Assembly (NCBI GenBank): GCA_013176395.1
Contig: JABMLP010000008.1
Coordinates: 682,001 to 746,000, forward strand
DNA from: Venturia oleaginea
Taxonomy: Eukaryota; Ascomycota; Dothideomycetes; Venturiales; Venturiaceae
DNA length: 64,000 bases
Reading direction: 5' to 3'
Shown here: piece after piece, positions 42,087 to 53,087 of the stretch
Layout of the letters: every line of letters begins with the position of its first letter
Position numbering within the stretch: the first letter of the stretch is position 1
Notes under the pieces: generated by a model
What the model was told of the DNA's origin: nothing
What the model saw: the letters and a program-made list of their open reading frames with translations, nothing else
Databases searched by the model: none
Made by a program: the position numbers and the translations under genes

Positions 42087-43071
42087 ATGGGGCGATTGCA
42101 CTTGGTAACACTCTTTGGCCTATCTACAGCACTCCCGAATCCATTACCAGCACCACAAGCCGTTGCAACAGGCGGAAATAGCACTGGTACATTATTTGGT
42201 GCCATTGCTTCTCTTATTCCTACACTGTCGCTTACAACGAATAATCCGCACGAATTAACAGAAGGCACACAATGCAAATCTATCTACTTCCTCATGGCGC
42301 GTGGATCTGATGAGTGGGGCACTCTTGGCGTGACGATTGGACCTCCTGTCTGTAAAGGACTGAAAGATGTTTACGGGGAAAAGCTGGGGTGTGATGGGCT
42401 GGGACCTGCGTATTCGGGTGGTGAGTGCATGATCGTTCTGAGGATATGATATGATGAAGTGCTCATGAATGGTAGCGTTACTGGATAATGTGAGTGAGAA
42501 GGGAACAACGGACGCAGCTATCGCGGAAGGCGTCAAAATCTTCACATTGGCACATTCGAAATGTCCAAATAGCACCTTGGTCTTTGGCGGTTACAGGTCC
42601 GTCTTCCTTTTCCTTCCCTACCAAAGGGAACTCTAAGTTACCTAACGTACAACGAATAGCCAGGGCGCAGCAGTAATGCACAACGTCATCTCCTCCTTAG
42701 GCCCGGATATTCAATCCCAAATCGCCGGCGGTGTCCTCTGGGGTGATACGAGAAACAAACAATCCGATGGTATGATCAAGGGCTTTCCGAAAGAGAAGCT
42801 TCTTATTCTTTGTACGCCGGATGATGGCGTTTGTTGGGGAGACTTGGATGTCACAGCAGGACATTTGGCGTATACGCATAACGGGGATGTAGCGAGGAGT
42901 GTGGCGTGGTTGAAGGGGAGGATTGATGGAGCTTTGGGAGGAGAAAAAGGGGGAGCTCCTATGGTGGGGACTGGGGGAAGTGCTAGGGGAAGTGCTGTTA
43001 GGGCGCCGCCTTTTGCTTCAGGGGCTGTGAGGGCGCGGAGGATGGTCTTTCTGAGTGCCTTATATCGATAA
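42087..43071 (+). CDS. Cutinase (carbohydrate esterase family 5)
   Basis: 288 aa from exons 42087-42420, 42476-42596 and 42660-43071; introns 55 nt (GTGAGT...GGTAG) and 63 nt (GTCCGT...GAATAG). Signal peptide MGRLHLVTLFGLSTA, then a Pro-rich stretch. The catalytic Ser152 sits in GGYSQGAAVMH and is formed across the second splice. CTPDDGVC (Asp about 205/206, with flanking Cys) and HLAY (His219) complete the cutinase triad. The C-terminal 50 residues are Gly/Ala/Arg-rich, beyond the usual domain. An extracellular esterase that cuts plant cutin polyesters. Confidence 0.94.
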
Positions 43072-44274
43072 GAGCATTGCAATAGTTGGACTTGTTTGGT
43101 CTTATATGGGTATCTACTGGAGATATGAGTGAAGAGACGATGACGGAGATTTGGGCTCTTCGAAACTGACGCGGTGGCAATAGGGAAAAATCAGCCAACT
43201 TTAACGAAACATAACGATAGCTTGTATGTACTTTAATTATTCGATAGGTTTAGCTTACTCGATAGGCCAGACTATAGCAGAATTTGAGAGGCACTCTATC
43301 GACCTTATATACGGACTCGATTAATAGGCTCCCCGTTTCTAGACCACTACGACCCGATTTCACATCTCGTTTCACTCCTGAGTTCTAGCTCCAAAATCTT
43401 TAAGGTATTACTCGTACCCTCCAACCCACCTCTCTCATCCAAAATAACGCGGCTTCAATCGTCCATCCTAAGCAATATAGTAAAGTTTTTAAACTTCACA
43501 TACCCAATGGCTTGATCATTATCAGATATACCAGTATCAAGGACATTGCTAACCCATGTTGAAGGTCTCCCGCACTCTATCAGGATACTTGAAGTCTTTT
43601 TGACGCGAACATAGACAACGAAACGACACGTCCTGCCTTTGCTTTCGTTGAAACGATGACAACGGCGATGTCAGCTAGTAAATGGTCTTCCTAGACAGCA
43701 TCGAAGACAAACGTTAGGTCATCTGTTCGAGTCCCGCGACGCTGAGAGCTTCTTTGATATCGTTGACTACAGCCTCATCGCCTTTCGAAAGTCGATGATG
43801 GCTACTGTCAAATAGACTCATTTTATTCTATCCACATTTGTACTAGCTCGAATACGAGTCTCTCAATTGTATAAATATGCGGATAGCCCACACATCAATT
43901 CAGACTTCAGTCTGCTTCATCTTTTGCAGCTACAACTAATCATAAGATACAATCTGGTCACTGGAAGTCGAAGTTGGCCCTAACTACCATTCACGATGTC
44001 TAATATCATTGAGGGGCAGAGTCGACTTAGGTACACGGAATTTGCCGTGGGCCATCGATAGGTATACGGGTAGAAAAGCTAGGTCTCGTCATACCCGGAG
44101 TTAGTACAATTGAATATTTCACTCGCGTCAAGGTCAACTCTGCTTCACGCATATGACAGGGCTCACAAACAAATTAGAGACGTAAGGTGTAAAAAAGAAC
44201 GTCCATAAATTGCCCACAGTTACATTATCAAAACATAACCAAGAGACCAAAAGAAATCCAGATCAACTGAGAAT
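43072..44274. other. Intergenic, no gene seen
   Basis: 1.2 kb AT-rich sequence. A T-arm-like TGTTCGAGTCCCGCG near 43725 does not belong to a foldable tRNA. Confidence 0.35.
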
Positions 44275-47055
44275 CTACACAGCAACATCTTCCGCACCAT
44301 CGGCAATAACGTTAGACTTTGAGTTAGACTTAGATCCACCGAACAAGCCACCGAACATCGATCCGAGCTTGGCCCATGAGAATCCTGTGGACTTTGCAGC
44401 TTCAGTATTGGGCGTGGTAGTTGCTGGCTTTGAAGCTGGAACAACGGGAGCCGGGGCGACGACTGGAGCAGGGACGACTGGAGCAGGGACGACTGGAGCA
44501 GGGACGACTGGAGCAGGGACGACTGGAGCAGGGACGGCTGGAGCAGGGACGGCTAGAGCAGGGGCGGCTGCTGCTGGTGCCACTGGAGCTACTGCTGGAG
44601 CAGCGGCCGCAGGTGCTGGGGCCGAGGCACCATGACCCATTCCACCGTCACTATGACCATGACCCATACCTGCCATACCGGCCATTGGTGCGGGGGCAGC
44701 AGCGGCAGGAGTGGGGGCAGCAGCGGCAGGGGAAGCTGAACCCTCATCGGCCTTTGCGAGCTTCTGGCCTGGGTTGTAGGGATCCATATCAGCGAATTTA
44801 CCACCAGCACTTCCACCCTCACCCATGGCAATCTTAAAGAAGTTGGACTTTGGCATCGCGTCTGGAATTGTCTTGTTCACCATGTAGGCTTTGATGATTG
44901 GCAGCATTGGGTTGGGAATACCAGCCTCACCTGGGAGAGCAGCAATACCAACCTTAGTATTCTTGTTGGGGTAGGTCTGTGGAGCTGGACCGGCTTGTGG
45001 GTAGTTGGCATTCTTGCAAATACGTTCGTCGTCGTAGGTGAGCATGTCAGCACCTACACAAGGAGAGCACCAGAAAACATTGGTGGGATCAACCTTCTTC
45101 TTGATGGTCTCGAGCTTCTCGTAGTGAGAGCCCCAGTAGCTCTTCTTCCAGTTGGTGTCCTGAGGAGCAGCTTCGTTGACGTATCCACCAGCCTCTGGGA
45201 AGAGCTTCGCGATTGGAGTGATATCGTAGTCGTGACGAATGTTACCCGGAACGGCGTTGATAATGTAGTGGAAGGTCATGTCTCTCCATGCTGGATTGAG
45301 ACCCATAGCATCCTTATCGGGCTTGGCTTGTTCACCTCCTCCATACAAGAAACCACGTACATGATTACCATCGAAGCGAGGAAAGGTGGCATTGACAGCA
45401 GCTGCAAGCTGCTTGAGGGGAACAGAGTTGACCATTTTGTCACTGAGAAGGCGGGAATCGAGGTAGGTACGGGCCATTGCTTGACTGCGCATGACAGCGG
45501 CTTCGGAGGCACCAGCATATTCGGCGCTAATGTCTCGCTTCTGTGGACCAGCTGGGTATTTGGTTGCCCATGGAAGCATCACCAATGGATTCATCATGGC
45601 GTCGGAGGCAGCAGGAACGGATCCATCGCTACCGTCGTAGTAGGAAAGGAATTTCCCACCCATATCTTCCATGGACTCATCACCCATCTCGGCCACGTAC
45701 CACTCCTTGTAAGTCTTATACTGGTAGTACTGAGGCTCGATGTGCTTAGCCTTGGCTAGTTTCTCCATCTCAGCCATCAGTGGCTCAGTTGCCTTTTTAG
45801 CAGTCTCGAGTGTGGCAAACTCCGCTGGCATGTGGAGAACAGACTGGAAGCCCTTCTCGTAGGCGTAGAAGTACCCCTGCATTCCGTATTTTTCTCTCAG
45901 TTTGGCACCTTGTTGGAGGAAGTGAGCAGTAGCCTCGTGTATACCTGGGTCTGAAGAATTGACAAAGAAGCGGGAGACGACAATTGGGAAAGTTGGGAAG
46001 ACCTTGACGGTAGCACCAGTAACGACACCGAAAGTGGATCCACCACCACCGCGAAGAGCCCAGTACAGTTCAGGATTGTTGCAAGCTGACACCTTCTGGA
46101 ATTTACCATCGGCAGTAACGACTTCGATTTCCATTAGGGCATCGACTTGCATACCAAGTCTATTGGCAAAGGGGTTGTGACCACCAGCCTGTGCCCATCC
46201 GCCGAGCACGGAAACACCACCATGTTGGGCACCAAGGGTCATCAGACCACTCTTGTCGGCTTGGTCGAAGAAAAGCTCGTTGTACATGCCAGCAGAAATA
46301 CGAGCGTAAGCGTGACCGCCGGCTTTGGGTGGAGTGATGGTGTTGTAATCCTTGACTTGGGATGGCATGTTCATGCCTTCGTGGCCTTCCATACCAGCCA
46401 TCTGTCGCTTGTGAAGCTTGAGAGTCTCTTCACACGTAGCATCGCCTCGCTTCTCGAAGAATTTGTAGTCGTGGTTGCGTTGAGGAATAGTTTCGCTCCA
46501 CATTCGCTTGTTGAGTTTGGGAACTTTGCAAGCGAGGACTTCGTCGACCACTTTTCCAGCTACGGTGGTTGGCTTGAGAGTGTCACCACACTTCCACTCA
46601 TTGGCGAATACCGTTGGCTCCCTCAGAGAAGCAAGATCAAGACGGAGACCTGAACGACCAGTCTCTCTGTTCTAGGTTAGCAAGATAAGTTAAGTAGGAA
46701 TTCCAATGACTGACCTTCCATGGAAGTCGTGGCCAGTGGTGATTATCGTCAGGCGAACGTTGTGTTCGCGTGCAAAATTGACAACGTTCTGCACATCTTG
46801 AACCGATTTGGCCTGAACCATGTAATCTGGAGCCTCAGTACCCTTGAGCTTCCTGAACACACCTGGGAAGGCCTTCCTCCAGACAGCATCGGCTGGCCAT
46901 TGCTTGTCAGATAACAGAGCCTTGCATCCAGCTGGAGTGTTGACGCTATTGGGTGTCAACGCCTTATCGGGACTTGGTGGTTTGATAGCAGCGTGTCCCA
47001 GCACTGGTGCGGCCAGCAGAGCCGCTTCTAAGAGCGTTGTTAATGTGCCCTTCAT
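44275..47055 (-). CDS. Secreted FAD-linked (BBE-like) oxidoreductase with repeat tail
   Basis: 910 aa from exons 46715-47055 and 44275-46666; 48-nt intron 46667-46714 (GTCAGT, branch GCTAACC, acceptor AACAG) splitting the Arg of HDFHGR. Signal peptide about residues 1-20 (LEAALLAAPVLG). The FAD-binding PCMH domain has DYMVQAKSVQDVQNVVNFAR, TGHDFHGR, GVSVLGGWAQAGGHNPFANR and WALRGGGGSTFGVVT. The berberine-bridge C-terminal motif is around NVFWCSPCVG. A long tail (about residues 690-910) is Ala/Pro-rich. It has a Met/His/Gly stretch (MAGMAGMGHGHSDGGMGHG) that could bind metal, then VPAPV pentapeptide repeats, and a Gly/Ser end. The oxidation substrate is unknown. Confidence 0.9.
44455..44572. 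repeat. 15-bp tandem repeat coding VPAPV
   Basis: About seven copies of GGGACGACTGGAGCA (plus-strand reading), the last ones with C/T or A changes, within the 3' part of the oxidoreductase gene. Period 15 keeps the reading frame. Confidence 0.85.
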
Positions 47056-48882
47056 TCTTGTGCTAAAGAGTGGCTGTAGAAGGTAAAACGAAAGACTAAC
47101 TGGCGGCTAATGACAGTGTATGGCCCGCCTACCGTTCGACTTGATGTAGAAAGGAAAGTATGGAAGGAATGTCTTGAATCGAAGACGGTCCAATCGACCT
47201 CGACAGATGACTTATACATCGGCAAAATTTCCCTGGAAATTCCCGAATAATTGCTCTTAACCTAAAGTGGTATTTCTCATCCCTAGTACGCTACGCCGCC
47301 AGGGACAAGGCTGTTGTAACTGGGTGTGAGATGCAGTGACAATGATGGGACGAATCAGGAATAGGTACAATAAGGGCCCCTGTGTGGATCCAGATAAATG
47401 CAGGACGTTGAGATGGGCGTGTGTCGCGGGTTTAGCCATCTAGATACTACAATGTCGGTGGAGCGGCCGCTGATGCCAAGGTTACCATCAAGCGAATATA
47501 GTTGTGGAGTACAGGATCCGGGGGAAGGCAGTCAGAGCGTTCGAGATTTATGTCCTAATCCACTCTATGCAGACGTCAATTTCGAGTATACGATTTAGAA
47601 TGATCAGTCAAGGACGCGTCCATTGCCTAGAACAAGATGGATGTATAAGAAGGCTAGTGGAGAAAGTTGCTCAAATGTTGACGAGAGCATACGGCGACGC
47701 GAAATCCGGAGAATCTCATCAATATAGATAGGAAATCATAGAATGAAAATTTAAATCCCGGTATGTGTCGCAGAAAGGACGGATCTCGGACAGGTACATT
47801 CGCGAAGTGGTTCAAGCTGAAACGTCGAGCAGCAGCGCCAGGTGACGGACAACACAACCAATTTCATTGACCTCGGAGAAAAAATCCAACGACAGGAATA
47901 CGTTGGCTCCCGTGTTTCTAGAAGGATCTGAAAGACAAAGAAGATTCTATTCTTGTACCCGACAATGCTTGCCTCTCCGCTTTGAGGCTGTGGTGTAGCA
48001 TTTGTCCGTAATGCAAATCGTATAACCGCGGAGTGTGTTCGACGTTCCCGATGAGCGATTTGGGGCGATGAGGGTATGGATGGGAGGTCTACGGTACAGA
48101 CGCAGACTGCTGCGTAGTAGATGAAACGACATTGCTGGTTGCCTGTCAGCTGGGCGATCACAAAAGCGAGGTTCGTATCCTTCGGTCCAGCCACACGCAG
48201 GCGTGCCGTGGAGTGATTAATTCTTAAACGAGGGCTCTTAAGAATTGGAGTTGTTAAGAGAGGGATACGCAGTTGAACAGCAGCCAGGGGTAGGTAATCA
48301 TGATGGAGCTATCATCGACGAACGCTTTAAGGCAGATCAGAAATTCTATTAAATATTATTTATTATTTTCAACTTCTCGTTTAGGGACCATCGACGAAGA
48401 TCAATTCTCTATCGTTATTTTCGGTGATGATGTGTTGCATACTATAGTACTGGTACTGTGTACAGCACGTGTGCTCAGGGTCCAGGAGTCTTACCCTTGA
48501 TGCCATCCCCACCCATCCCCACCCATCACTCTATATCTTTTCACAGTCCAGATAGGTGTCGGTCAATCCTTAATCAATAGTTGGAGACGCTGATCAAAGC
48601 GTTGTCAGCGGATGCCGATGGGCGTAAACTCGACAAGCCACACGTATCGTGACATCGCGAACAGGCACAATAACGGGAACGCACCGAGATGCTACCTAGG
48701 TACAACTTACTCCATCAGCTTTCGGTCCGCGTCTCTGACACCGCTTTGTCCCCTTGCACCGATTCGGCCGACAACCTGATTGATCTCGAAGCGCTTTAGA
48801 ACTTCATCGACCGGATCTTCAGTAATGAAACGAAGCATGTGTATGTAAGCTTTTTCAAGCCCATCGCGGCTGTGGCTTGACC
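47056..48882. other. Intergenic, no supported gene
   Basis: 1.8 kb. Contains the promoter of the oxidoreductase and several motif-less ORFs (for example 48707-48907 minus). A short CCCATCCCCA repeat lies at about 48503-48528. Confidence 0.35.
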
Positions 48883-48934
48883 TACAAGTACAAGACATGC
48901 AAGTCACCGGGCAGTCGTCATACTCGTAGCACTA
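48883..48934 (+). repeat. 48-bp satellite unit, divergent upstream copy
   Basis: Contains AGACATGCAAGTCAC then GTCGTCATACTCGTAGCAC, matching the units at 53088-53245 with several changes. It ends at the TA into which element D is inserted. Confidence 0.7.
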
Positions 48935-50062
48935 ACGTAATTCACTAGCGAGCGGGCCTCACCACCGAGCGGGCCACCGAATCGATCATCTCATCTTGCA
49001 AGCTTACACCACCACAACGCCTTAATTAATCAAGACCATCTATTATACAGAAGATTATCGATATTTAGGGCAATCGCTCGCAGCATGGTCAAAGCCCTTA
49101 CATACAAAACAACTAGGTAAACCAAAGCAATTCCCTTGACTTGCACTACTTGATGACAAGGTTGTTGCAACAACTGTTTGCTGTATAGGAGCAACACTTG
49201 CCTGTATAGGCTGCTGTACAGTATTCTCCATCAGGCCTTGTGCCTCTGCAACTGTAAGTGTTATTTTCTTTGAGATCTGCTTTTTTTTGACTGCTCTCTT
49301 CCTCTTTTGCCTCTCATTCGCTGCTCTCAATTTCTCATTCTCATCTGCCAGCAGTCGCTTCAATTGCTGTAACCCACTCCCGATCGCCTGGCTGTAATTG
49401 AGGTGGCTTGCCCCGTTGATCTGAGGTAGTAACGACGCGTGAGGTGCTTGCAATACCCATTGCAAAGCCAGTCTCATCGAAGTTATAGATATCCTCCTCT
49501 TGAATGCCGTATTTCTGAATTGTATTACTCACAAGCCGAAACCAGGCTCCGATAAGCTCTGGATCTTCGCATTGAGCACGCTGATAATCGTACTTGCGAT
49601 TGAATCTCGATTGCAGGGTAGGCTGTCGCTTGATGAACCTGGCAGACCAGTTGATACCGATTGAGGCTGAGGGACCGACGCGTTGTTGAAGCAGTAATTT
49701 CGCCGCATTCTGTACTGCACAGACTCGAGCAGGATAGCCTCGATTATCCATTGAGATAATCCATTGAGTTAAGACTTCTTCCTCTGTGGGAGTAAGTTTG
49801 TGGCTGTTTGCGCGCGTTTCGACGCGTGCAACGCGTCCAGAGAGGCGATACTTGAGGGTACTGTATGGTACATTATAAGCTAATGCAGCTTGGCAAATAG
49901 TTGTGATTTGGCCTTTTTGATAGGCTTGAAGAGCAAGAAGTAATCGGCCTTCTTGCTGGGCTTTAGAAGGCATGAGGTGGTGGTGTAGAGGCTTGCAAAG
50001 ATGAAATGATCGATTCGGTAGCCCGCTCGGTGGTGTGGCCCGCTCGCTAGTGAATTACGTTA
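48935..50062 (-). mobile_element. pogo-like element D (deleted, non-autonomous)
   Basis: 1128 bp, flanked by TA (48933-48934 and 50063-50064). The ends start ACGTAATTCACTAGCGAGCGG, followed by a second GAGCGGGCC about 20 bp inside. Its transposase gene, on the minus strand, lacks the later catalytic part. Nearly identical to element E in inverted orientation. Confidence 0.9.
49055..49973 (-). pseudogene. Deleted pogo-like transposase in element D
   Basis: Starts MPSKAQQEGRLLLALQAYQK (ATG 49973) with a psq HTH, then a CENP-B-like HTH (GINWSARFIKRQPTLQSRF) and the first catalytic Asp in NFDETGFAMG. After GDREWV (about 49375) the frame breaks and the sequence jumps to a coiled segment (RLLADENEKLRAANERQK) and a C-terminal zinc knuckle CFVCKGFDHAASDC ending at 49055. 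The middle of the catalytic domain with the other two Asp is missing. Confidence 0.82.
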
Positions 50063-50110
50063 GTGCTACGAGGATGACGCCTACCCCGTGACTTGCATGT
50101 CTATTATGTA
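50063..50110 (-). repeat. One inverted 48-bp satellite unit between elements D and E
   Basis: Exactly 48 bp from TA to TA. It is the reverse complement of the units at 53088-53231 (TAGTGCTACGAGG...CTATTATGTA). Confidence 0.88.
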
Positions 50111-50197
50111 ACGTAATTCACTAGCGAGCGGGCCACACCACCGAGCGGGCTACCGAATCGATCATTTCATCTTTGCAAGCCTCTACACCACCACCTC

Positions 50198-51115
50198 ATG
50201 CCTTCTAAAGCCCAGCAAGAAGGCCGATTACTTCTTGCTCTTCAAGCCTATCAAAAAGGCCAAATCACAACTATTTGCCAAGCTGCATTAGCTTATAATG
50301 TACCATACAGTACCCTCAAGTATCGCCTCTCTGGACGCGTTGCACGCGTCGAAACGCGCGCAAACAGCCACAAACTTATTCCCACAGAGGAAGAAGTCTC
50401 AACTCGATGGATTATCTCAATGGATAATCGAGGCTATCCTGCTCGAGTCTGTGCAGTACAGAATGCGGCGAAATTACTGCTTCAACAACGCGTCGGTCCC
50501 TCAGCCTCAATCGGTATCAACTGGTCTGCCAGGTTCATCAAGCGACAGCCTACCCTGCAATCGAGATTCAATCGCAAGTACGATTATCAGCGTGCTCAAT
50601 GCGAAGATCCAGAGCTTATCGGAGCCTGGTTTCGGCTTGTGAGTAATACAATTCAGAAATACGGCATTCAAGAGGAGGATATCTATAACTTCGATGGGAC
50701 TGGCTTTGCAATGGATATTGCAAGCACCTCACGCGTCGTTACTACCTCAGATCGACGGGGCAAGCCATCTCAATTACAGCCAGGCGATCGGGAGTGGGTT
50801 ACAACAATTGAAGCGACTGTTGGCAGATGAGAATGAGAAATTGAGAGCAGCGAATGAGAGGCAAAAGAGGAAGAGAGCAGTCAAAAAAAGCAGACCTCAA
50901 AGAAAATAACACTTATAGTTGCAGAGGCACGAGGCCTGATGGAGAATACTGTACAGCAGCCTATACAGGCAAGTGTTGCTCCTATACAGCAAACAGTTGT
51001 TGCAACAACCTCGTCATCAAGTAGTGCAAGTCAAGGGAATTGCTTTGGTTTACCTAGTTGTTTTGTATGTAAGGGCTTTGACCATGTTGCGAGCGATTGC
51101 CCTAAATATCGATAA
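50198..51115 (+). pseudogene. Deleted pogo-like transposase in element E
   Basis: Same structure and same internal junction as the gene in element D. Extra changes: DETG of the first catalytic motif has become DGTG, and one A is lost from the A-run near 50884 (seven versus eight in D). Ends with zinc knuckle CFVCKGFDHVASDC and TAA at 51113-51115, 11 bp before element B. Confidence 0.82.
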
Positions 51116-51126
51116 TCTTCTGTATA

Positions 51127-52975
51127 ACGTATTCCACCATCGATCGGGTCAACCCATCGAGCGGGTCAAAAAGGCTTGGCACGACCAACTTATGTTACGA
51201 CTCTTCAATTTAATCGCTATCAACAATAGATTCTAAGTCCGTCGTGCTGCTATCTGATTCAGAAGATATCTTGATATCTTTTTTACAAGTTCGCGCATTA
51301 TGCCCAGCTGCGCCGCAGTTCCTACAGCGCCGTTGAATTGGTCGGGCTGTTTCTTGACCACCACTACCACGAGCCTTCTTTGATCCCTGAGGCGCGACAG
51401 ACGCCTCTGCAGCTACCTGCGCTGCTGCAGTCCCATACTCAATAGTACCACCTTGCTGGATCCACTTCCTTTTGCGCGATTTTCGGTTCGTTGTTACTGC
51501 TAATTGCTCTTCAAGCTCGCGGTTACGCGCAACAAGCAGAGCGTTCTGGTGTAGCATCAATTCAGCGCCCTTGACAAGCTGGGAAAAGCCTGCCTGCGCA
51601 GTAACTGGTGACCGAGTAAAGGACTCGCTTACGAGCTTGGATTGGGATCCAAATTCAAGAGTATTGCTTGGAATCTTCGACTGCCACGGCGTCTCCTGCG
51701 GTGGGGGTGCTGGTGGGGTACGTAGCCGTACTTCAAGGCGATCCAATACCACCTCCGCGTTGATAGAGACTAGCCCTACCATCTCAAAAGCCTTTCGACA
51801 GTTCTCTTCTGTAAACACGTCGAAAAACGCGTCTTTGAAGGCTGGGAGGAAGCCTTCTTTGTTGATATGGTAGACGCGTCGGCGTGCCAAGTCTCGAACT
51901 CGTTGAGAGTACTTGCACTTCAACGGCGAGAAGCAGACCAAATCAAGCGGCTGGAGGATATGCGATGAATGAGGTGGCATACAGAGCGTTATGATCTTAT
52001 GTTCGAGGCAGTAGTCCTTGAAATCCTGGTTGAGATGGCTCTCATGGCCGTCCAAGATGAGCAGCCTATACCCTCCCACTTGACGCGCCTTTGTATACGC
52101 GTCAAAGTGCTTCAACCACTCAAGACCAAGCGCGTTGTTTGTCCAGCCGTTCTCAGAGACCGAGAGCTTCCAATTCCGTGGTATATCTGCCTCCTCATAC
52201 CACGCAGAGATACGAACGCGTTCTTTGTAGATAATGAATGACAGGGTCGCATACCCAGCGGCGCAGATGCTCTGGATAACTGTAACCCACTCGCGATCGC
52301 CTGACTGGATCAAATTAGGCCGTGTACGTCTTTCAGAAGCTGTGACGACCTTCATTGACCCAATAACGCCCATCTGGAAGCCAATCTCGTCAAAGTTGTG
52401 CGTATCCTCGTCGTGGATGCCGTACTTTGCCTTAGTGTCTGCAACGAGCTTGAACCACGCGCCAATAATCTCTGGATCTTCCTGTAGTATCCTCTGCCTA
52501 TCCTTAGCTCGATTGAAGGCCATCTTGAGCTCATCTGAGCGCGTTATGAACCTCTCAGCCCAGTTTTTCCCTACTGGCTCTCCACCGCGTACACCTAGCA
52601 GTTTATCCGCCATATCTGCCACCTCACACAGCCGGGGCGCGAATCCTCGCGAATCGAGGTCGAGGATGTATTGGAAAATTGTCTGCTCTTCAGTCGTAGT
52701 GAGCTTGTGCTAGGCGTTGCGAGTATCTAGGCGATACGTGATTCCGTTATATCGCCTAGTTAATGTTGAAGGAGGTATATCAAACGCCTCAGCAGCGCGC
52801 CGGAGGCTTCGGAATTGGTGGGTATTGTAGGCAGAAAGGGCAAGCTGGATTCTGCCTTCTCTGTTAGATGATTGCGCGTTTTGTTGTTGAGACATATTGT
52901 GTTGATAAGGGAGCAGCTGGTCTTGGCATAAACTGACCCGCTTGATGGGTTGACCCGCTCGATGGTGGAATACGT
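51127..52975 (-). mobile_element. pogo/Fot1-type element, copy B, nested in element E
   Basis: 1849 bp flanked by TA (51125-51126 and 52976-52977). Both ends are ACGTATTCCACCATCGA-type and well kept, each with two CGAGCGGGTC-like motifs spaced about 17 bp. Near-identical to copy A, but with one fewer stop in the transposase and better ends. Confidence 0.93.
51210..52895 (-). pseudogene. pogo/Fot1 transposase copy B, one in-frame stop
   Basis: About 560 codons from ATG 52895. Single TAG at 52710-52712 after RLDTRNA, between the psq HTH and the second HTH. From there the frame is open to 51210 with all three catalytic Asp (NFDEIGF, LILDGHESH, QPLDLVCF). A C-terminal coiled part and zinc knuckle CRNCGAAGHNARTC follow. 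Copy A has the same TAG; element D has Ser at the corresponding place. Nearly intact otherwise. Confidence 0.88.
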
Positions 52976-53087
52976 TAATAGATAGTCTTGATTAATAAAG
53001 GCGTTGTGGTGGTGTAAGCTTGCAAAGATGAGATGATCGATTCGGTGGCCCGCTCGGTGGTGTGGCCCGCTCGCTAGTGAATTACGT

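Larger units (their letters stand above)
50111..53087 (+). mobile_element. pogo-like element E (deleted), with element B nested inside
   Basis: Ends ACGTAATTCACTAGCGAGCGG / inverse, flanked by TA (50109-50110 and 53088-53089). Without the nested copy B and one TA it is about 1126 bp, the same as element D. The part after B (52978 on, GATAGTCTTGATTAAT) continues the D sequence exactly where B interrupts it. Confidence 0.9.

Noticed and set aside
43640..43745. Possible tRNA around TGTTCGAGTCCCGCG
   Set aside because: T-stem and acceptor stem do not pair; no cloverleaf.
44421..44837. Repetitive plus-strand ORF with EQGRLEQGRL units
   Set aside because: Antisense of the VPAPV repeat in the oxidoreductase gene; period 15 keeps all frames open.
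44995..45759. 254-aa plus-strand ORF
   Set aside because: Antisense to the well-supported FAD oxidoreductase; no motif of its own.
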